Positions 38,592 to 51,219 of a stretch of 64,000 bases of DNA are shown here, piece by piece. The stretch spans positions 3,407,001 to 3,471,000 of the forward strand of contig NC_091009.1 in assembly GCF_041146395.1 (NCBI RefSeq), read 5' to 3'. Positions within the stretch are counted from its first letter, which is position 1, and every line of letters begins with the position of its first letter. Below the pieces are notes generated by a model that was not told the DNA's origin, did no database searches, and saw nothing but the letters and a program-made list of their open reading frames with translations. The stretch is from Eulemur rufifrons. Its lineage: Eukaryota > Chordata > Mammalia > Primates > Lemuridae. A program made the translations under genes and the position numbers.

Positions 38592-41500
38592 GGTTTATCC
38601 TTAGGGCACGGGCCCTGTATGCACTAGGAGGCGAAGTTAGGGGTCTGTGATGGTCGCTGGGAACCCACTCTATCGTACGCAGTGTATGGGCCTCTGGGTT
38701 TCATGCAGGACACTGTGGCAGAGCCGGCTTTCATGCATGGCTTAGTAGGATTGTAGGCTTTCAAAACTCTGAGAAAGCAAGAAGTCTGAGAATTAGATTT
38801 CGGGTTAGGATTACGGCACGGTTTAGGGATGAAGATTAGTGGTTAGGGTGAGGGCTTAGGGTTAGGGGTTAGGGTTAGGGTTAGGGTTGCTGGTAGGGTG
38901 AAGGTTAGGGTTGACGTTTTAGAATTAGGGATGAGGTGTTACGGTTATGACTATGGTTTAGGATTAGAATTACGGGATAGGGCTTCTTCTCAAGGTGTTA
39001 TGCATTCACGTTAAGTTAAGGGGCTAAGTTAGGGTTACGGGGAGGTTTATGTTTTAAGGTGAGCAATAGGATCAGGGTTAGGTGTTATGTTCAGGGTGAG
39101 AGTTATCTGTTAGGGGTAGTGTTTATACTTAGCGTACGGGCCCTGTCTGCACTGGGCGGGGGGCGGGGGTTAGGGGGATGGGATTGTCCCCAGGAACCCA
39201 CTCTATCGTACGCTGGGTATGGGCTCCTGGGTTTCATGCAGGACACAGTGGCAGAGCCCCCTTTTACTCATGGCATGGGAGGATTGTAGGCTTTCTAAAC
39301 TCTGAGAAAGCAAGAACTCTGAGGATTAGATTTAGGGGTAGGATTCTGGTAATGTTTAGGGATGAAGATTAGTGTCAGGGTGGGGTCTTGGGTTAGGGGT
39401 TGGGGTTAAAGGTTAGTGTTAGGTTTAACAGTTACAGTTAGGTTTACGGTTAAGTCTCAGGGATAGGGTTAAGGTTTGGGTTTAGCGTTTGGCACAAGGG
39501 TAGGCTTCAGTGTTAGCTTCATGGTTAAAGATTAGGAGTAGGGTTAGTGTGAGGGTTAAGGGTAGGGGTCAAGATTAAGGGTTCAGGTTGGGGTTAGGCT
39601 TAGGTTTCGGGTTAGGGGTTAGGGTTAGGCTTAGGTTCAAGGGTTAGGATTAGGGTTAAGTGTTGGGCTTAGGGTTGGGGTTTAGTGTTAAGTTTATCGT
39701 TAAGGATTAGGGTTAGGGTCAGGGTTAAATGTTTGGGTGCGGGTAATGGTTAGGGTCAGATTTAAGGTTTATGGATAGGGTTAGTGTTAAGGGTTTACAG
39801 GTAGGTTTAGGGTTCAGGGTTAGAGTTAGCATTAGGGCTTAAGGTTAGGATTAGGTGGTAGGTTAGATTTAGGGTTAGATCTAGGCGTTAGAGTAAGGGT
39901 TAAGAGATAGGGTTAGGTTTAATGCTTAGGATTAGGGTTAGGGTTTGGGGTTAAAGCAAGTGTTAGGGGTTAGGTTTAAGGATCAAAGGTTAGTGTTATT
40001 TTTAGCTGTAGTGTTAGGGTTAGGGATAAGGGATAAGGTTGGCGTGAGGGTTTTCCTTACTGTTAGGGTTGAGGGTCATGCTTAGATTAAAAGTTAAGGT
40101 TAGGGTCAGTGTTAAGGGTTAGGGTGAGGGTTAACGGTTACGGTAAAGGTTAAGCATTAGTGTTAGGGATTAGCGATTAGAGTTTTTGGTAAGTGTTAGG
40201 GTTAGGAGTTAGTGTTTTATGAAGGGGTATGGTTAGAATTAGGATTGGGGTTAGTGTTAGGGTTAGGTTTCGGGGTTAGGTTTAGGGTAAAAGGATAGGA
40301 TTAGGGTTAAGGGTTGGGCTCAGGTTTAGGGTTAAAGTTTAGTGTTAGGGTTAATGTTTAGTGTTATGGTCCAGTTTAAGTGTTAGGGTGAGGGTTAACG
40401 GTTAGGATTAGGCTTAGAGGTTGGGGATATAGTGAGGGTTCAGTGTTAGGGTTAGGTTTAGGGTTCAGGGTTAGGGTTAGCTGTAGGGGTTATGGTTAGG
40501 GTTAGGTGTTAGGTTAGTGTCAGGGTTAGGTCTAGTCGTGAGGGTAAGGTTTAGGGTTAGCTTTAAGAGCTAGGGTTAGGTTGAATGGATAGGATTAGGA
40601 TTAGGGTTAAGGGTTAGGGTAAGGCTTAGGGGTTAGGGTGAAGGGTTAAGGGTTTTTGTTAGGCATAGCGTTGGGGTTAGAAGTAAGGGTTACTGTCAGT
40701 GTTAGGGTTGTAGGCAGGGTTACGGTTAGAGTTAGCGGTTGAGAATTAGGGTTAGGGATTAGGTGTTACAGTGATGACTAGGAGACAGGGTTAGAATTAT
40801 GGGATAGGGGTTGTTCTCAGGGAATGGGTTATGCACTAACGTTAGGATAAGAGGTTAAAGTTAGGCTCACGGTGAGGTTTCCGTGTTAAGGGGAGAAATA
40901 GGAACAGGGTTAGGTGTTATGTTCAGGGTGAGGGATATCTGTTACAGGTATTGTTTATGCTTAGCGCACGGGCCCTGTCTGCCTTAGGCGGGGGGGGGGG
41001 AGGTTAGGGGACTGGGATTGTCACCAGGATCCCACTGTATCGGACTCTGGGTATGGGCCCGTGGATTTCATGCAGGACACAGTGGTAGAGCCTCCTTTCA
41101 CGCATGGCATGGGAGGATTGCAGGCTTTCTAAACTCTAAGAAAGCAAGAAGTCTGAGAATTAGATTTAGGGTTAGGATTATGGTTAAAGTTAAGGATGAA
41201 GTTTAGTGTTAGGGTGAGGGCTTAGGGTTAGGTATTAGGGTTAGGGTTAAAGGTTACTCTTAGGTTTAACGGTTACAGTTCGGTTTAGGGTTGAGGTTTA
41301 CGGTTAGGGTTAAGATGAGTGGTTAGGGTTTGGTATGGGGTTAGGGTTAGGTACAGGGTTAGGGTTAAGTGTTAGGTTTCAGGTTGAAGATTAGGATTAG
41401 GGTTAGGATTAAAGGTTAGCGTGAGAGTTAACGGTTAGGGTTAAGGTTAAGAGTTAGGGTTAGGGTTTAGGTTTAGGGTTAAGGGTTAGGGTTAGTTTTA

Positions 41501-42701
41501 GGGTTAGAGTTATGTGTTAGGGTTTGTGTTAGAGGTTAGGGTTAGGTTTACTGTCCACGGTTAGGGTTACGTTTAGGGATTAGCATTAGGGTTAAGGATT
41601 AGGTTTCGGGTAAGGGTCTAGAGTTAGTGTTGGGCTTTAGGCTCGGGGCTTAGGTTCAGGGTCAGGGGTTAGGGTTGGTGGTAGGGCTTAGATTTATCAG
41701 TCAGTTTAAGGGCACAGGACCTGGTTAATCTACGGTGAGAGGGGTGCGGTCGGAGTCATCACGAAAGCACAACATCATTCCCTGGGCCCTGGGACAAGAC
41801 CTACATGCAGGACTCAGGCGGAGCCTCATCTCACACATGGCATGGCTGTATTGTAGGCTTGCTTCACTCGGGAATGGAAGTAGTGTGAGAATTAGGGTTA
41901 GGGTTGGGGTTAGGGGTTTCGAGTTAGGGGTTAGGTTTGGAGTCAGGGTTAGGTGCTAGGGATTAGTGGTTAGGGTTAGAGTTAGTGTTACGGGTTAGGT
42001 GCTAAGTCTGGTTTAGGGGGCCAGGGTAAGGTTTAGGTTTGGAGTTAGCGTTAGGGTTAGGCGTTAGGGTTAAGGGATAGGGTTAGGGTTAAGGGTTAGC
42101 TTTAGGGTTAGGGTTCAGGTTTAGGGTTAGGGTCAGGGTTAAGGGTTAGGGTGAGGTTTAACAGTTAGGGTTAGGGTTAGGGGTTTAGGGATAGGTTTAG
42201 GGTTAAGGGTCAGGTGTATGGTTCAGGTTTAAGGTTAGCGTTAGGGGCTTAGGGTTAGTCTTAACTGTAGGTCAGCGTGGGGGTTAGATCTCTAGGCATT
42301 AGGGTAAAGGTCAGGGTTAGGGTTAAGCGTTAGGGTTATGTTTAATGGTTAGGATTGGGATTAGGGTTAAGAGTTAGGGTTAAGGTTAGGGGTTATGACT
42401 AAGGATCAACGGTTAGGGTTATTTTTAGACGTAGGGTTAGGGTAAGGGGTTAGGGTTAGTGTTAGTGTTGTTGGTAGGGTTAAGGTTAGGGTTGGCGTTT
42501 CAGAATTAGGGATTAGGTGTTATGGTTATGGCTAGGAGTTAGGGTTAGATTTACGGTATAGGTCTTGTTCTCAGGGTGTCATGCATTAACGTTAAGATAA
42601 GGGGTTAAAGTTAGGGTAACGGTGAGCTTTACCTGTTAAGGTGAGCAGTAGGATCAGGGTTAGGTGTTATGTTCTGGGTTAGGGTTATGGGTGAGGGGTA
42701 G
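38592..42701 (-). repeat. 4.11-kb unit, copy 2
   Basis: A islands at 38,592-38,793, 39,121-39,326 and 40,953-41,161 and B island at 41,699-41,893. Near-identity with copy 1 suggests very recent duplication, ongoing homogenisation, or an assembly duplication. Confidence 0.92.
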
Positions 42702-45700
42702 GGTTTATCCTTAGGGCACGGGCCCTGTATGCACTAGGAAGCGAAGTTAGGGGTCTGTGATGGTCGCTGGGAACCCACTCTATCGTACGCAGTGTATGGG
42801 CCTCTGGGTTTCATGCAGGACACTGTGGCAGAGCCGGCTTTCATGCATGGCTTAGTAGGATTGTAGGCTTTCAAAACTCTGAGAAAGCAAGAAGTCTGAG
42901 AATTAGATTTCGGGTTAGGATTACGGCACGGTTTAGGGATGAAGATTAGTGGTTAGGGTGAGGGCTTAGGGTTAGGGGTTAGGGTTAGGGTTAGGGTTGC
43001 TGGTAGGGTGAAGGTTAGGGTTGACGTTTTAGAATTAGGGATGAGGTGTTACGGTTATGACTATGGTTTAGGATTAGAATTACGGGATAGGGCTTCTTCT
43101 CAAGGTGTTATGCATTCACGTTAAGTTAAGGGGCTAAGTTAGGGTTACGGGGAGGTTTATGTTTTAAGGTGAGCAATAGGATCAGGGTTAGGTGTTATGT
43201 CAGGGTGAGGGTTATCTGTTAGGGGTAGTGTTTATACTTAGCGTACGGGCCCTGTCTGCACTGGGCGGGGGTCGGGGGTTAGGGGGAGGTATTGTCCCCG
43301 GGAACCCACTCTATCGTACGCTGGGTATGGGCTCCTGGGTTTCATGAAGGACACAGTGGCAGAGCCCCCTTTTACTCATGGCATGGGAGGATTGTAGGCT
43401 TTCTAAACTCTGAGAAAGCAAGAACTCTGAGAATTAGATTTAGGGGTAGGATTCTGGTAATGTTTAGGGATGAAGATTAGTGTCAGGGTGGGGTCTTGGG
43501 TTAGGGGTTGGGGTTAAAGGTTAGTGTTAGGTTTAACAGTTACAGTTAGGTTTACGGTTAAGTCTCAGGGTTAGGGTTAAGGTTTGGGTTTAGCGTTTGG
43601 CACAGGGGTAGGCTTCAGTGTTAGCTTCATGGTTAAAGATTAGGAGTAGGGTTAGTGTGAGCGTTAAGGGTAAGGGTAAGATTAAGAGTTCAGGTTGGGG
43701 TTAGGCTTAGGTTTCGGGTTAGGGGTTAGGGTTAGGCTTAGGGTCTAGGGTTAGGATTAGGGTTAAGTGTTGGGCTTAGGGTTGGGGATTAGTGTTAAGT
43801 TTATCGTTAAGGATTAGGGTTAGGGTCAGGGTTAAATGTTTGGGTGCGGGTAATGGTTAGGGTCAGGGTTAAGGTTTATGGATAGGGTTAGTGTTAAGGG
43901 TTTACAGGTAGGTTTAGGGTTCAGGGTTAGAGTTAGCATTAGGGCTTAAGGTTAGGATTAGGTGGTAGGTTAGATTTAGGGTTAGATCTAGGCGTTAGAG
44001 TAAGGGTTAAGAGATAGGGTTAGGTTTAATGCTTAGGATTAGGGTTAGGGTTTGGGGTTAAAGTAAGTGTTAGGGGTTAGGTTTAAGGATCAAAGGTTAG
44101 TGTTATTTTTAGCTGTAGTGTTAGGGTTAGGGATAAGGGATAAGGTTGGCGTAAGGGTTTTCCTTACTGTTAGGGTTAAGGGTGAGGCTTAGATTAAAGG
44201 TTAAGGTTAGGGTCAGCGTTAAGGATTAGGGTGAGGTTAACGGTTACGGTAAAGGTTAAGCGTTAGTGTTAGGGATTAGCGATTAGGGATTTTGGTAAGT
44301 GTTAGGGTTAGGAGTTAGTGTTTTATGAAGGGGTATGGTTAGAATTAGGATTGGGGTTAGTGTTAGGGTTAGGTTTCGGGGTTAGGTTTAGGATAAAAGG
44401 ATAGGATTAGGGTTAAGGGTTGGGCTCAGGTTTAGGGTTAAAGTTTAATGTTAGGGTTAATGTTTAGTGTTATGGTCCAGTTTAAGTGTTAGGGTGAGGG
44501 TTAACGGTTAGGATTAGGCTTAGAGGTTGGGGATATAGTGAGGGTTCAGTGTTAGGGTTAGGTTTAGGGTTCAGGGTTAAGGTTAGCTGTAGGGGTTATG
44601 GTTAGGGTTAGGTGTTAGCTTAGTGTCAGGGTTAGGTCTAGTCGTGAGGGTAAGGTTTAGGGTTAGCTTTAAGAGCTAGGGTTAGGTTGAATGGATAGGA
44701 TTAGGATTAGGGTTAAGGGTTAGGGTAAGGCTTAGGGGTTAGGGTGAAGGGTTAAGGGTTTTTGTTAGGCATAGCGTTGGGGTTAGAAGTACGGGTTACT
44801 GTCAGTGTTAGGGTTGTAGGCAGGGTTACGGTTAGAGTTAGCGGTTGAGAATTAGGGTTAGGGATTAGGTGTTACAGTGATGACTAGGAGATAGGGTTAG
44901 AATTATGGGATAGGGGTTGCTCTCAGGGAATGGGTTATGCACTAACGTTAGGATAAGAGGTTAAAGTTAGGCTCACGGTGAGGTTTCCGTGTTAAGGGGA
45001 GAAATAGGAACAGGGTTAGGTGTTATGTTCAGGGTGAGGGATATCTGTTACAGGTATTGTTTATGCTTAGTGCACGGGCCCTGTCTGCCTTAAGCGGGGG
45101 TGGGGGGAGGTTAGGGGGCTGGGATTGTCACCAGGATCCCACTGTATCGTACTCTGGGTATGGGCCCGTGGGTTTGATGCAGGACACAGTTGTAGAGCCT
45201 CCTTTCACGCATGGCATGGGAGGATTGCAGGCTTTCTAAACTCTAAGAAAGCAAGAAGTCTGAGAATTAGATTTAGGGTTAGGATTATGGTTAGGGTTAA
45301 GGATGAAGTTTAGTGTTAGGGTGAGGGCTTAGGGTTAGGTATTAGGGTTAGGGTTAAAGGTTACTCTTAGGTTTAACGGTTACAGTTCGGTTTAGGGTTG
45401 AGGTTTACGGTTAGGGTTAAGATGAGGGGTTAGGGTTTGGTATGGGGTTAGGGTTAGGTACAGGGTTAGGGTTAAGTGTTAGGTTTAGGGTTGAAGATTA
45501 GGATTAGGGTTAGGATTAAAGATTAGCGTGAGAGTTAATGGTTAGGTTAAGGTTAAGATTTAGGGTTAGGGTTTAGGTTTAGGGTTAAGGGTTAGGGTTA
45601 GTTTTAGGGTTCGAGTTATGTGTTAGGGTTTGTGTTAGAGGTTAGGGTTAGGTTTACTGTCCACGGTTAGGGTTACGTTTAGGGGGTTAGCATTAGGGTT

Positions 45701-46006
45701 AAGGATTAGGTTTCGGGTAAGGGTTTAGAGTTAGTGTTGGGCTTTAGGCTCGAGGCTTAGGTTCAGGGTCAGGGGTTAGGGTTGGTGGTAGGGCTTAGAT
45801 TTAGCGGTCAGTTTAAGGGCACAGGACCTGGTTAATCTACGGTGAGAGGGGTGCGGTCGGAGTCATCATGAAAGCACAACCTCATTCCCTGGGCCCTGGG
45901 ACAAGACCTACATGCAGGACTCAGGCGGAGCCTCATCTCACACATGGCATGGCTGTATTGTAGGCTTGCTTCACTCGGGAATGGAAGTAGTGTGAGAATT
46001 AGGGTT
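42702..46006 (-). repeat. 4.11-kb unit, copy 3 (shortened)
   Basis: A islands at 42,702-42,904, 43,230-43,435 and 45,059-45,269 and B island at 45,807-46,000. Up to about 43,200 it is nearly identical to copy 2; after that, differences and small indels become common. Right after its B island it jumps to a later phase of the unit. Confidence 0.9.
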
Positions 46007-46030
46007 AGGGTTAAGGTTAGGGGTTATGAC
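46001..46030. other. Phase jump (about 490-base deletion) in the 4.11-kb array
   Basis: After the B island ending at 46,000 the sequence AGGGTTAGGGTTAAGG leads straight to GGTTATGACTAAGGATC. In copies 1 and 2 that word lies about 490 bases further from the B island (for example 38,282 after 37,783). The deletion joins at GGGTTA words, consistent with unequal exchange at the hexamer level. Confidence 0.8.
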
Positions 46031-46332
46031 TAAGGATCAACGGTTAGGGTTATTTTTATGCGTAGGTTTAGGGTAAGGGCTTAGGGTTAGTGTTAGTGTT
46101 GTTGGTAGGGTTAAGGTTAGGGTTGGCGTTTCAGAATTAGGGATCAGGTGTTATGGTTATGGCTAGGTGTTAGCGTTAGAATTACAGTATAGTGCTTGTT
46201 CTGAGGGTGTCATGCATTAACGTTAATATAAGGTGTTAAAGTTAGGGTTATGGTGAGCTTTACCTCTTAAGGTGAGCAGTATGATCAGGGTTAGGTGTTA
46301 TGTTCTGGGTTAGGCTTATGGGTGAGGGGTAG

Positions 46333-46534
46333 GGTTTATGCTTAGGGCACGGGCCCTGTATGCACTAGGAGGCAAAGATAGGGGCCTGTGATGGTCGCTG
46401 GTAACCTACTCTATCGTATGCAGTGTATGGGACTCTGGTTTCCTGCAGGACACTGTGCCAGAGCGGGCTTTCATGCATGGCTTAGTAGGATTGTAGGCTT
46501 TCAAAACTCTGAGAAAGCAAGAAGTCTGAGAATT
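46333..46534 (-). repeat. A island at 46.3 kb
   Basis: Fourth member of the 34,482 / 38,592 / 42,702 series, more diverged (GCCTGTGATGGTCGC, TTTCCTGCAGGACACTG). Confidence 0.83.
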
Positions 46535-46859
46535 AGATTTAGGGTTAGGATTATGGCACGGTTTAGGGATGAAGATTAGTGTTAGGGTGAGGGCTTAGGG
46601 TTAGGGGTTAGGGTTAGGGTTAGGGTTGATGGTAGGTTGAAGTTTAGGGTTGGCACTTTAGAATATGGATGAGGTGTTATGGTTATGGCTAGGGGTTAGG
46701 TTTAGAATTATGGGATAGGGCTTCTTCTTTGGGTGCTATGCATTAACGTTAAGATAAGGGGATAAATTAGGGTTATGGTTAGGTTTATGTTTTAAGGTGA
46801 GTAACAGGATTAGGGTTAGGTTTTATGTTTGGAATTAGGGTTATCTGTTAGGGATAGTG

Positions 46860-47060
46860 TTTTTGCTTAGCGCACGGGCCCTGTCTTCACCAGGAGGGGG
46901 GGGTTAGGGACTAGGATTGCCACTGGGAACCCGCTCTATCATGCACTAGTTATGGGCCCCCAGGTTTCTTGCAGGACACAGTGGCAGAGCCTCCTTTTAC
47001 TCATGACATGGGAGAATTGTAGGCTTTCTAAACTCTGAGAAAGCAAGAAGTCTGAGAATT
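46860..47060 (-). repeat. A island at 46.9 kb
   Basis: Lies 527 bases after the previous A island, keeping the close pair spacing. GGTTTCTTGCAGGACAC and CTCATGACATGGGAG are its variants. Confidence 0.83.
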
Positions 47061-47559
47061 AGATTTAGGGGTAGGTTTATGGTAATGTTTAGGGATGAAG
47101 GTTAGTGTTAGGGTGCGTTCTTAAGGTCAGTGGTTAGGGTTAAAGGTTAGTGTTAGGTTTAACAGTTACAGTCAGGTTTATGGTTATGTTTTAGGGTTAG
47201 GGTTAAGGTTAAGGTTTAGCGTTTGGTACTGTGTTAGGCTTAAGTTTTAGCTTTAGGGTTAAAGATTAGGATTAGGGTTAGGTTAAGGGCTAGTGTGAGG
47301 GTTAATGGTAAGGATCAAGACTAAGGGCTAGGGTTTTTGTTAGTGTTAGGAATAAGTCTTCGTGTAGGCTTTAGGGTTAGCGTTAAGTGTTATGGTTAGG
47401 GTTAGGTTTAGGGTTCATGGTTAGTGTTATGTTTAGGGGTTAGTGTTAGGGTTAGGGCTTAGGTTTAGGGTAAGGTTTTAGAGTTCGTGTTCAGCGTTAC
47501 GGTCGGAGCTTATGTTTACGGTTAGGGGTTAGTGTTAGTGTTAGGGCTGAGATTTAGCT

Positions 47560-47753
47560 GTTAGTTTAAGGGCACAGGACCTGTTTTATCTACGGTGAGA
47601 AGGGTGCTGTCGGAGTCTCCACGAAAGCACAAAATCGTTCCCTGATCCTTGGGAAAGGACCTACATGCAGGACTCAGGTGGAGCCTCATCTCACGCATAG
47701 TATAGCTGTATTGTAGGCTTGCTTCACTCTGAGAATGGAAGTAGTGTGAGAAT
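47560..47753 (-). repeat. B island at 47.6 kb
   Basis: GGGCACAGGACCTGTTTTATC, CTACATGCAGGACTCAGG and GAGAATGGAAGTAGTGTGAG. The usual GGGCCTTGGG stretch is changed to GATCCTTGGG. Confidence 0.83.
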
Positions 47754-48409
47754 CAGGGTTAGGGTTTGGGTTAGGGGTTTGGAGTTTGGGATTATGGTTC
47801 GAGTCAGGGTTAGGTCCTAGGGATTAGGAGTTAGGGTTAGTGTTAGGGATAGGGGTTAGTTGTTGGGTTTGGGTTAGGGTGCTAGGGTTAGGTTTAGGGT
47901 TGGGGTTAATATTAGGGTTAGCGTTTAGGGTTAAAGGATAGGATTATGGTTAAGGGTTTGGCTTAGAGTTAGGGTTAAGGGTTAGTGTTAAGGTTTAGGG
48001 TTAAGGTCAGGGTTACGTGTTAGGGTGAGGTTTAACAGTTAGGGTTATGGTTAGGGTCTTAGGGGTAGGGTTAGGGTTAGAGTTAGGGGTTAGGATTAAG
48101 GGTGAAGTGTTAGGGTTATTTTTAGGCATAGTTTTAAAGTTAGGGGCTAGGGTAATGTTTGGTTTGATGGTAGGTTTAAGGTTAGGGTTAGCGGTTTAGA
48201 ATTCGCATTAGGGATTAGGTGTTATGGTTATGGCTTGGAGTTTAGGGTTAGAATTCAGAGATAGGAGTTGTTCTCAGGGTAAGTGTTATGCATTAACGTT
48301 ATGATAAGGGGTTAAATTTAGGGTTATGGTGAGATTTACATTTTAAGGTGAGCAATGGGATCAGGGTCAGGTGTTATGTTCAGGCTTATGGTTAGGGGTG
48401 AGGGGTAGG

Positions 48410-48614
48410 GTTTATGCTTACGACTCGGGCCCTGTCTGCACTAGGCAGGGGGGGAGGGGTTTGGGGTTGCGATTGTCATCGGGAACCCACTCTAGTGTAT
48501 GCTGAGTATGGGCACTGGGGTTTCCGGCAGGACACAGTGGTAGAGCCTCCTTTTATTCATGGCATGGGAGGATTGTAGGCTTTCTAACGCTGAGAAAGCA
48601 AGAAGTCTGATAAT
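48410..48614 (-). repeat. A island at 48.4 kb
   Basis: CTCGGGCCCTGTCTGCACTAG, GGTTTCCGGCAGGACAC and CTGATAATTAG. One or two bases are lost in TTCTAACGCTGAG. Confidence 0.82.
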
Positions 48615-49308
48615 TAGATTTAGGGTTAGGATTATAGTTAGGGTTAGGAATGAGGTTAGTGCTAGGGTGAGGGATTAGGGCTAGGGATTATGGGTAGAGT
48701 AAAGGTTAAATGTTAGAGTTAGGTTTAACGGTTACAGTTAGGTTTAGGGTTACGTTTTAGGGTGAGGGTTATGGTTAGGGGTTAGGGTTTGGTACAGGGT
48801 TAGGGTTAAGTGTTAGGTTTAGGGTTAAAGATTAGAATTCGGATTAGGGTTGACGGTTAGTGTGAGTGTTAACGGTTAGGTTTGTGTTTAAGGGTTAGGG
48901 TTAGGGTTTAGGGCTAGTGTTAAACGTTCGTGTTAGATTTAGGGTTAGAGTAAAGTGTTATGGTTAGGGTTATGGGTTAGCATTAGGGTTAAAGGTTAAG
49001 GGTTAGGTTTATTTTCAGGCACAGGGTTAGGATTAGGTGTTAGGGTTAGTGTTACCGTTAAGGTTTTTTGTAGGCTTAAGGTTAGGTTTAGCAGTTTAGA
49101 ATTAGGGTTAGGGATTAGGTGTAATGGTTATGGTAAGGAGTTAGGGTTAGAATTATGGCATAGGGGTTGGTCTCAGGGTCAGTTTTATGCTTAAAGTTAG
49201 GGTAAGCGGTTAAAGTTAGTGTTACGGTGAGCTTTACATGTTAAGGTGAGCAATAGGATCAGGGTTAGGTTTTATGTTCAGGGTTATGGTTATGGGTTAG
49301 GGGCAGTG

Positions 49309-49510
49309 TTTATGCTTAGGGCACAGGCCCTGTCTTCACTAGGTGGGGGGGGTTCGGAGGCTGGGATTGTCACCAGGAACCCACTCTATCGTATGCTGGG
49401 TATGGGCCTCTGGGTTTCATGCAGGGCACAGTGGCAGAGCCTCCTTTCATGCATGGCATGGGAGGATTGTAGGCTTTCTAAACTCTGAGAAAGCAAGAAG
49501 TCTGAGAATT
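49309..49510 (-). repeat. A island at 49.3 kb
   Basis: Close to the consensus: CATGCATGGCATGGGAGG and CTGAGAAAGCAAGAAGTCTG are intact. The proximal GGGCCC is changed to CAGGCCC. Confidence 0.83.
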
Positions 49511-49922
49511 AGATTTAGGGTTAGGATTACGGTTAGGGTTAGGGATGAAGTTTAGTGTTAGGGAGAGGGCTTAGTGTTAGGGATTAGGGTTTGGTACAGG
49601 GTTAGAGTTAAGTGTTCGGCTTAGGGGTACAGATTAGGATTAGTGTTAGGTTTAAGGGTTAGCTGAGGGTTAACGGTTAGGGTTAAGGTGAAGGGTTAGG
49701 GTTAGGGTTTAGGGTTAGGATTAGGGGTTCGTGTTAGGTTTAGGGTTACACTTAAGTGTTAGGGTTTAGGTTCAGGTTTAGGGTTCATGGTTAGGGTTAT
49801 GTTTAGGGGTTAGGTTTAGGGGTTAGGTTTGGTGTAAGGGTATAGTGTTAGTGAAGGGAGTTTGGGTCAGGGTTTCTGTTTAGGGTAGGGATTAGTGTTA
49901 GTGTTAGGACTTAGATTTAGTG

Positions 49923-50114
49923 ATTAGTTTAAGGTCAGAGGACCTGTTTAATCTATGGTGAGAAGGGTGTGGAATGGGTCGCTGAGACACCACAGCATTG
50001 TACCCTGGGCCTTGGGCTCAGACCTACATGCAGGAATCAGGGGGAGCCTGTTCTCATGCATGGCATGGTTGTATTATAGGCTTGGTTAACTCTTAGAATG
50101 GAAGTGTGAGAATT
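49923..50114 (-). repeat. B island at 49.9 kb
   Basis: GACCTGTTTAATCTATGG, GGGCTCAGACCTACATGCAG and GGAAGTGTGAGAATT. It begins a regular A/B alternation that continues to 55.1 kb. Confidence 0.83.
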
Positions 50115-50425
50115 AGGGTTATGGTTAGGGTTAGGGATTTGGGTTTAAGAGAGAGTGTTCAAATGAGGGTTAGGGGTTAGGCATTAGGGGTTAGGGTTAG
50201 TGTTAGGGTTAGGGGTTGGGGTGAGGGTTGGGTTAGGGGCTAGGGTTAGGTTTAGGGTTGGGGTCAGTGTTAGCATTCGAGTTAGGGATTAGAGTTAGGG
50301 TTAAGGGATAGGATTAGGGTTAAGAGTTTGGCTTAGGGTTCAGGTTAAGGGTTAGGGTTATGGTTAAAGATTAGTGTTAGTTTAAACAGTTACAGTTAGG
50401 TTTAGGGTTAAATTTTAGGGTGAGG

Positions 50426-50468
50426 GCTTTTTAAACTCTGAGAGAGGAAGACGTCTGAGATTAAGATT
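50426..50468 (-). repeat. Truncated A island remnant
   Basis: Only the end of an A island is present: CTTTTTAAACTCTGAGAG, GACGTCTGAGATTAAG. The preceding 160 bases (GGGCCC sites, CATGCCATG core) are absent, and the text upstream is ordinary GGGTTA array, so this is a recombination or deletion scar. Confidence 0.75.
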
Positions 50469-51018
50469 TAGGGTTAGGATTATGGTTAGGATTAGGGATG
50501 ACGATTAGTGTTAGGGTGAGGGCTTAGGGTTAAGGGTTAGGGTTAGAGTTAGGGTTAAGGTTAGTGTTAGTTTTAACGGTTAAAGTTAGGTTTAGGGTTA
50601 AGGTTTATTGTCAGGGTTAAGGTCAGGGGTTAGGGTTTCGTACAGGGTAAGAGTTAAGTGTTAGGTTTAGGGTTAAAGATTAGCATTATGGTTAGTGTTA
50701 AAGGTTAGTGTGAGGGTAAAAGTTTAGGGTTAAGTTTAAGGGCTAGGGTTAGGGGTTAGTGTTAGGGTTAAGGGGTCTTGTTAGGTTTAGGGTTACAGTT
50801 AAGTGTTATGGTTAGTGTTAGGGGTTACGGTTAGGCTTAGGGTTCATGGTTAGTGTAACATTTAGGGGTTAGGGCTAGGGTTAAATGTTAGTGTTAGAGT
50901 TAAGGCTTAGGCTTTGGGTAAAGGTTTAGGGATAGGTTTACGGGTTAGGGTTAGTGTCAGGGTTAAATGTTAGGGTGAGAGTTAACAGTTATGGTTAGGG
51001 TTATTGGTTAGGGGTTGT

Positions 51019-51219
51019 GTTTATGCTTAGGGCACGTGCCTTGTCTGCACTAGGCGGAGAGGTTAGGGGGCTAGCATATTCGCCGGGAAATCACTCTATC
51101 GTATGCTGGGTATTGGCCCCTGGGTTTCATGCTGGACACAGTGGCAGGGCCTCCTTTCACACATGGCATGGGAGGATTATAGGCTTTCTAAACTCTGAGA
51201 AAGAAAAAGTCTGAGAATT
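51019..51219 (-). repeat. A island at 51.0 kb
   Basis: Variants GCACGTGCCTTGTC and AAGAAAAAGTCTGAG; both GGGCCC sites are lost. Confidence 0.82.

Larger units (their letters stand above)
33930..46006 (-). repeat. 4.11-kb higher-order repeat array, about three units
   Basis: TTAGGG-oriented array in which the order A, A, A, B of islands repeats. Island starts 34,482 / 38,592 / 42,702 are exactly 4,110 apart. Within a unit the spacings are about 0.53 kb (A to A), 1.83 kb (A to A) and 0.75 kb (A to B). The 1.83-kb segment corresponds, inverted, to a single unit of the 1.87-kb array on the left. A partial, more diverged leader lies at 33,930-34,481. Confidence 0.92.
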
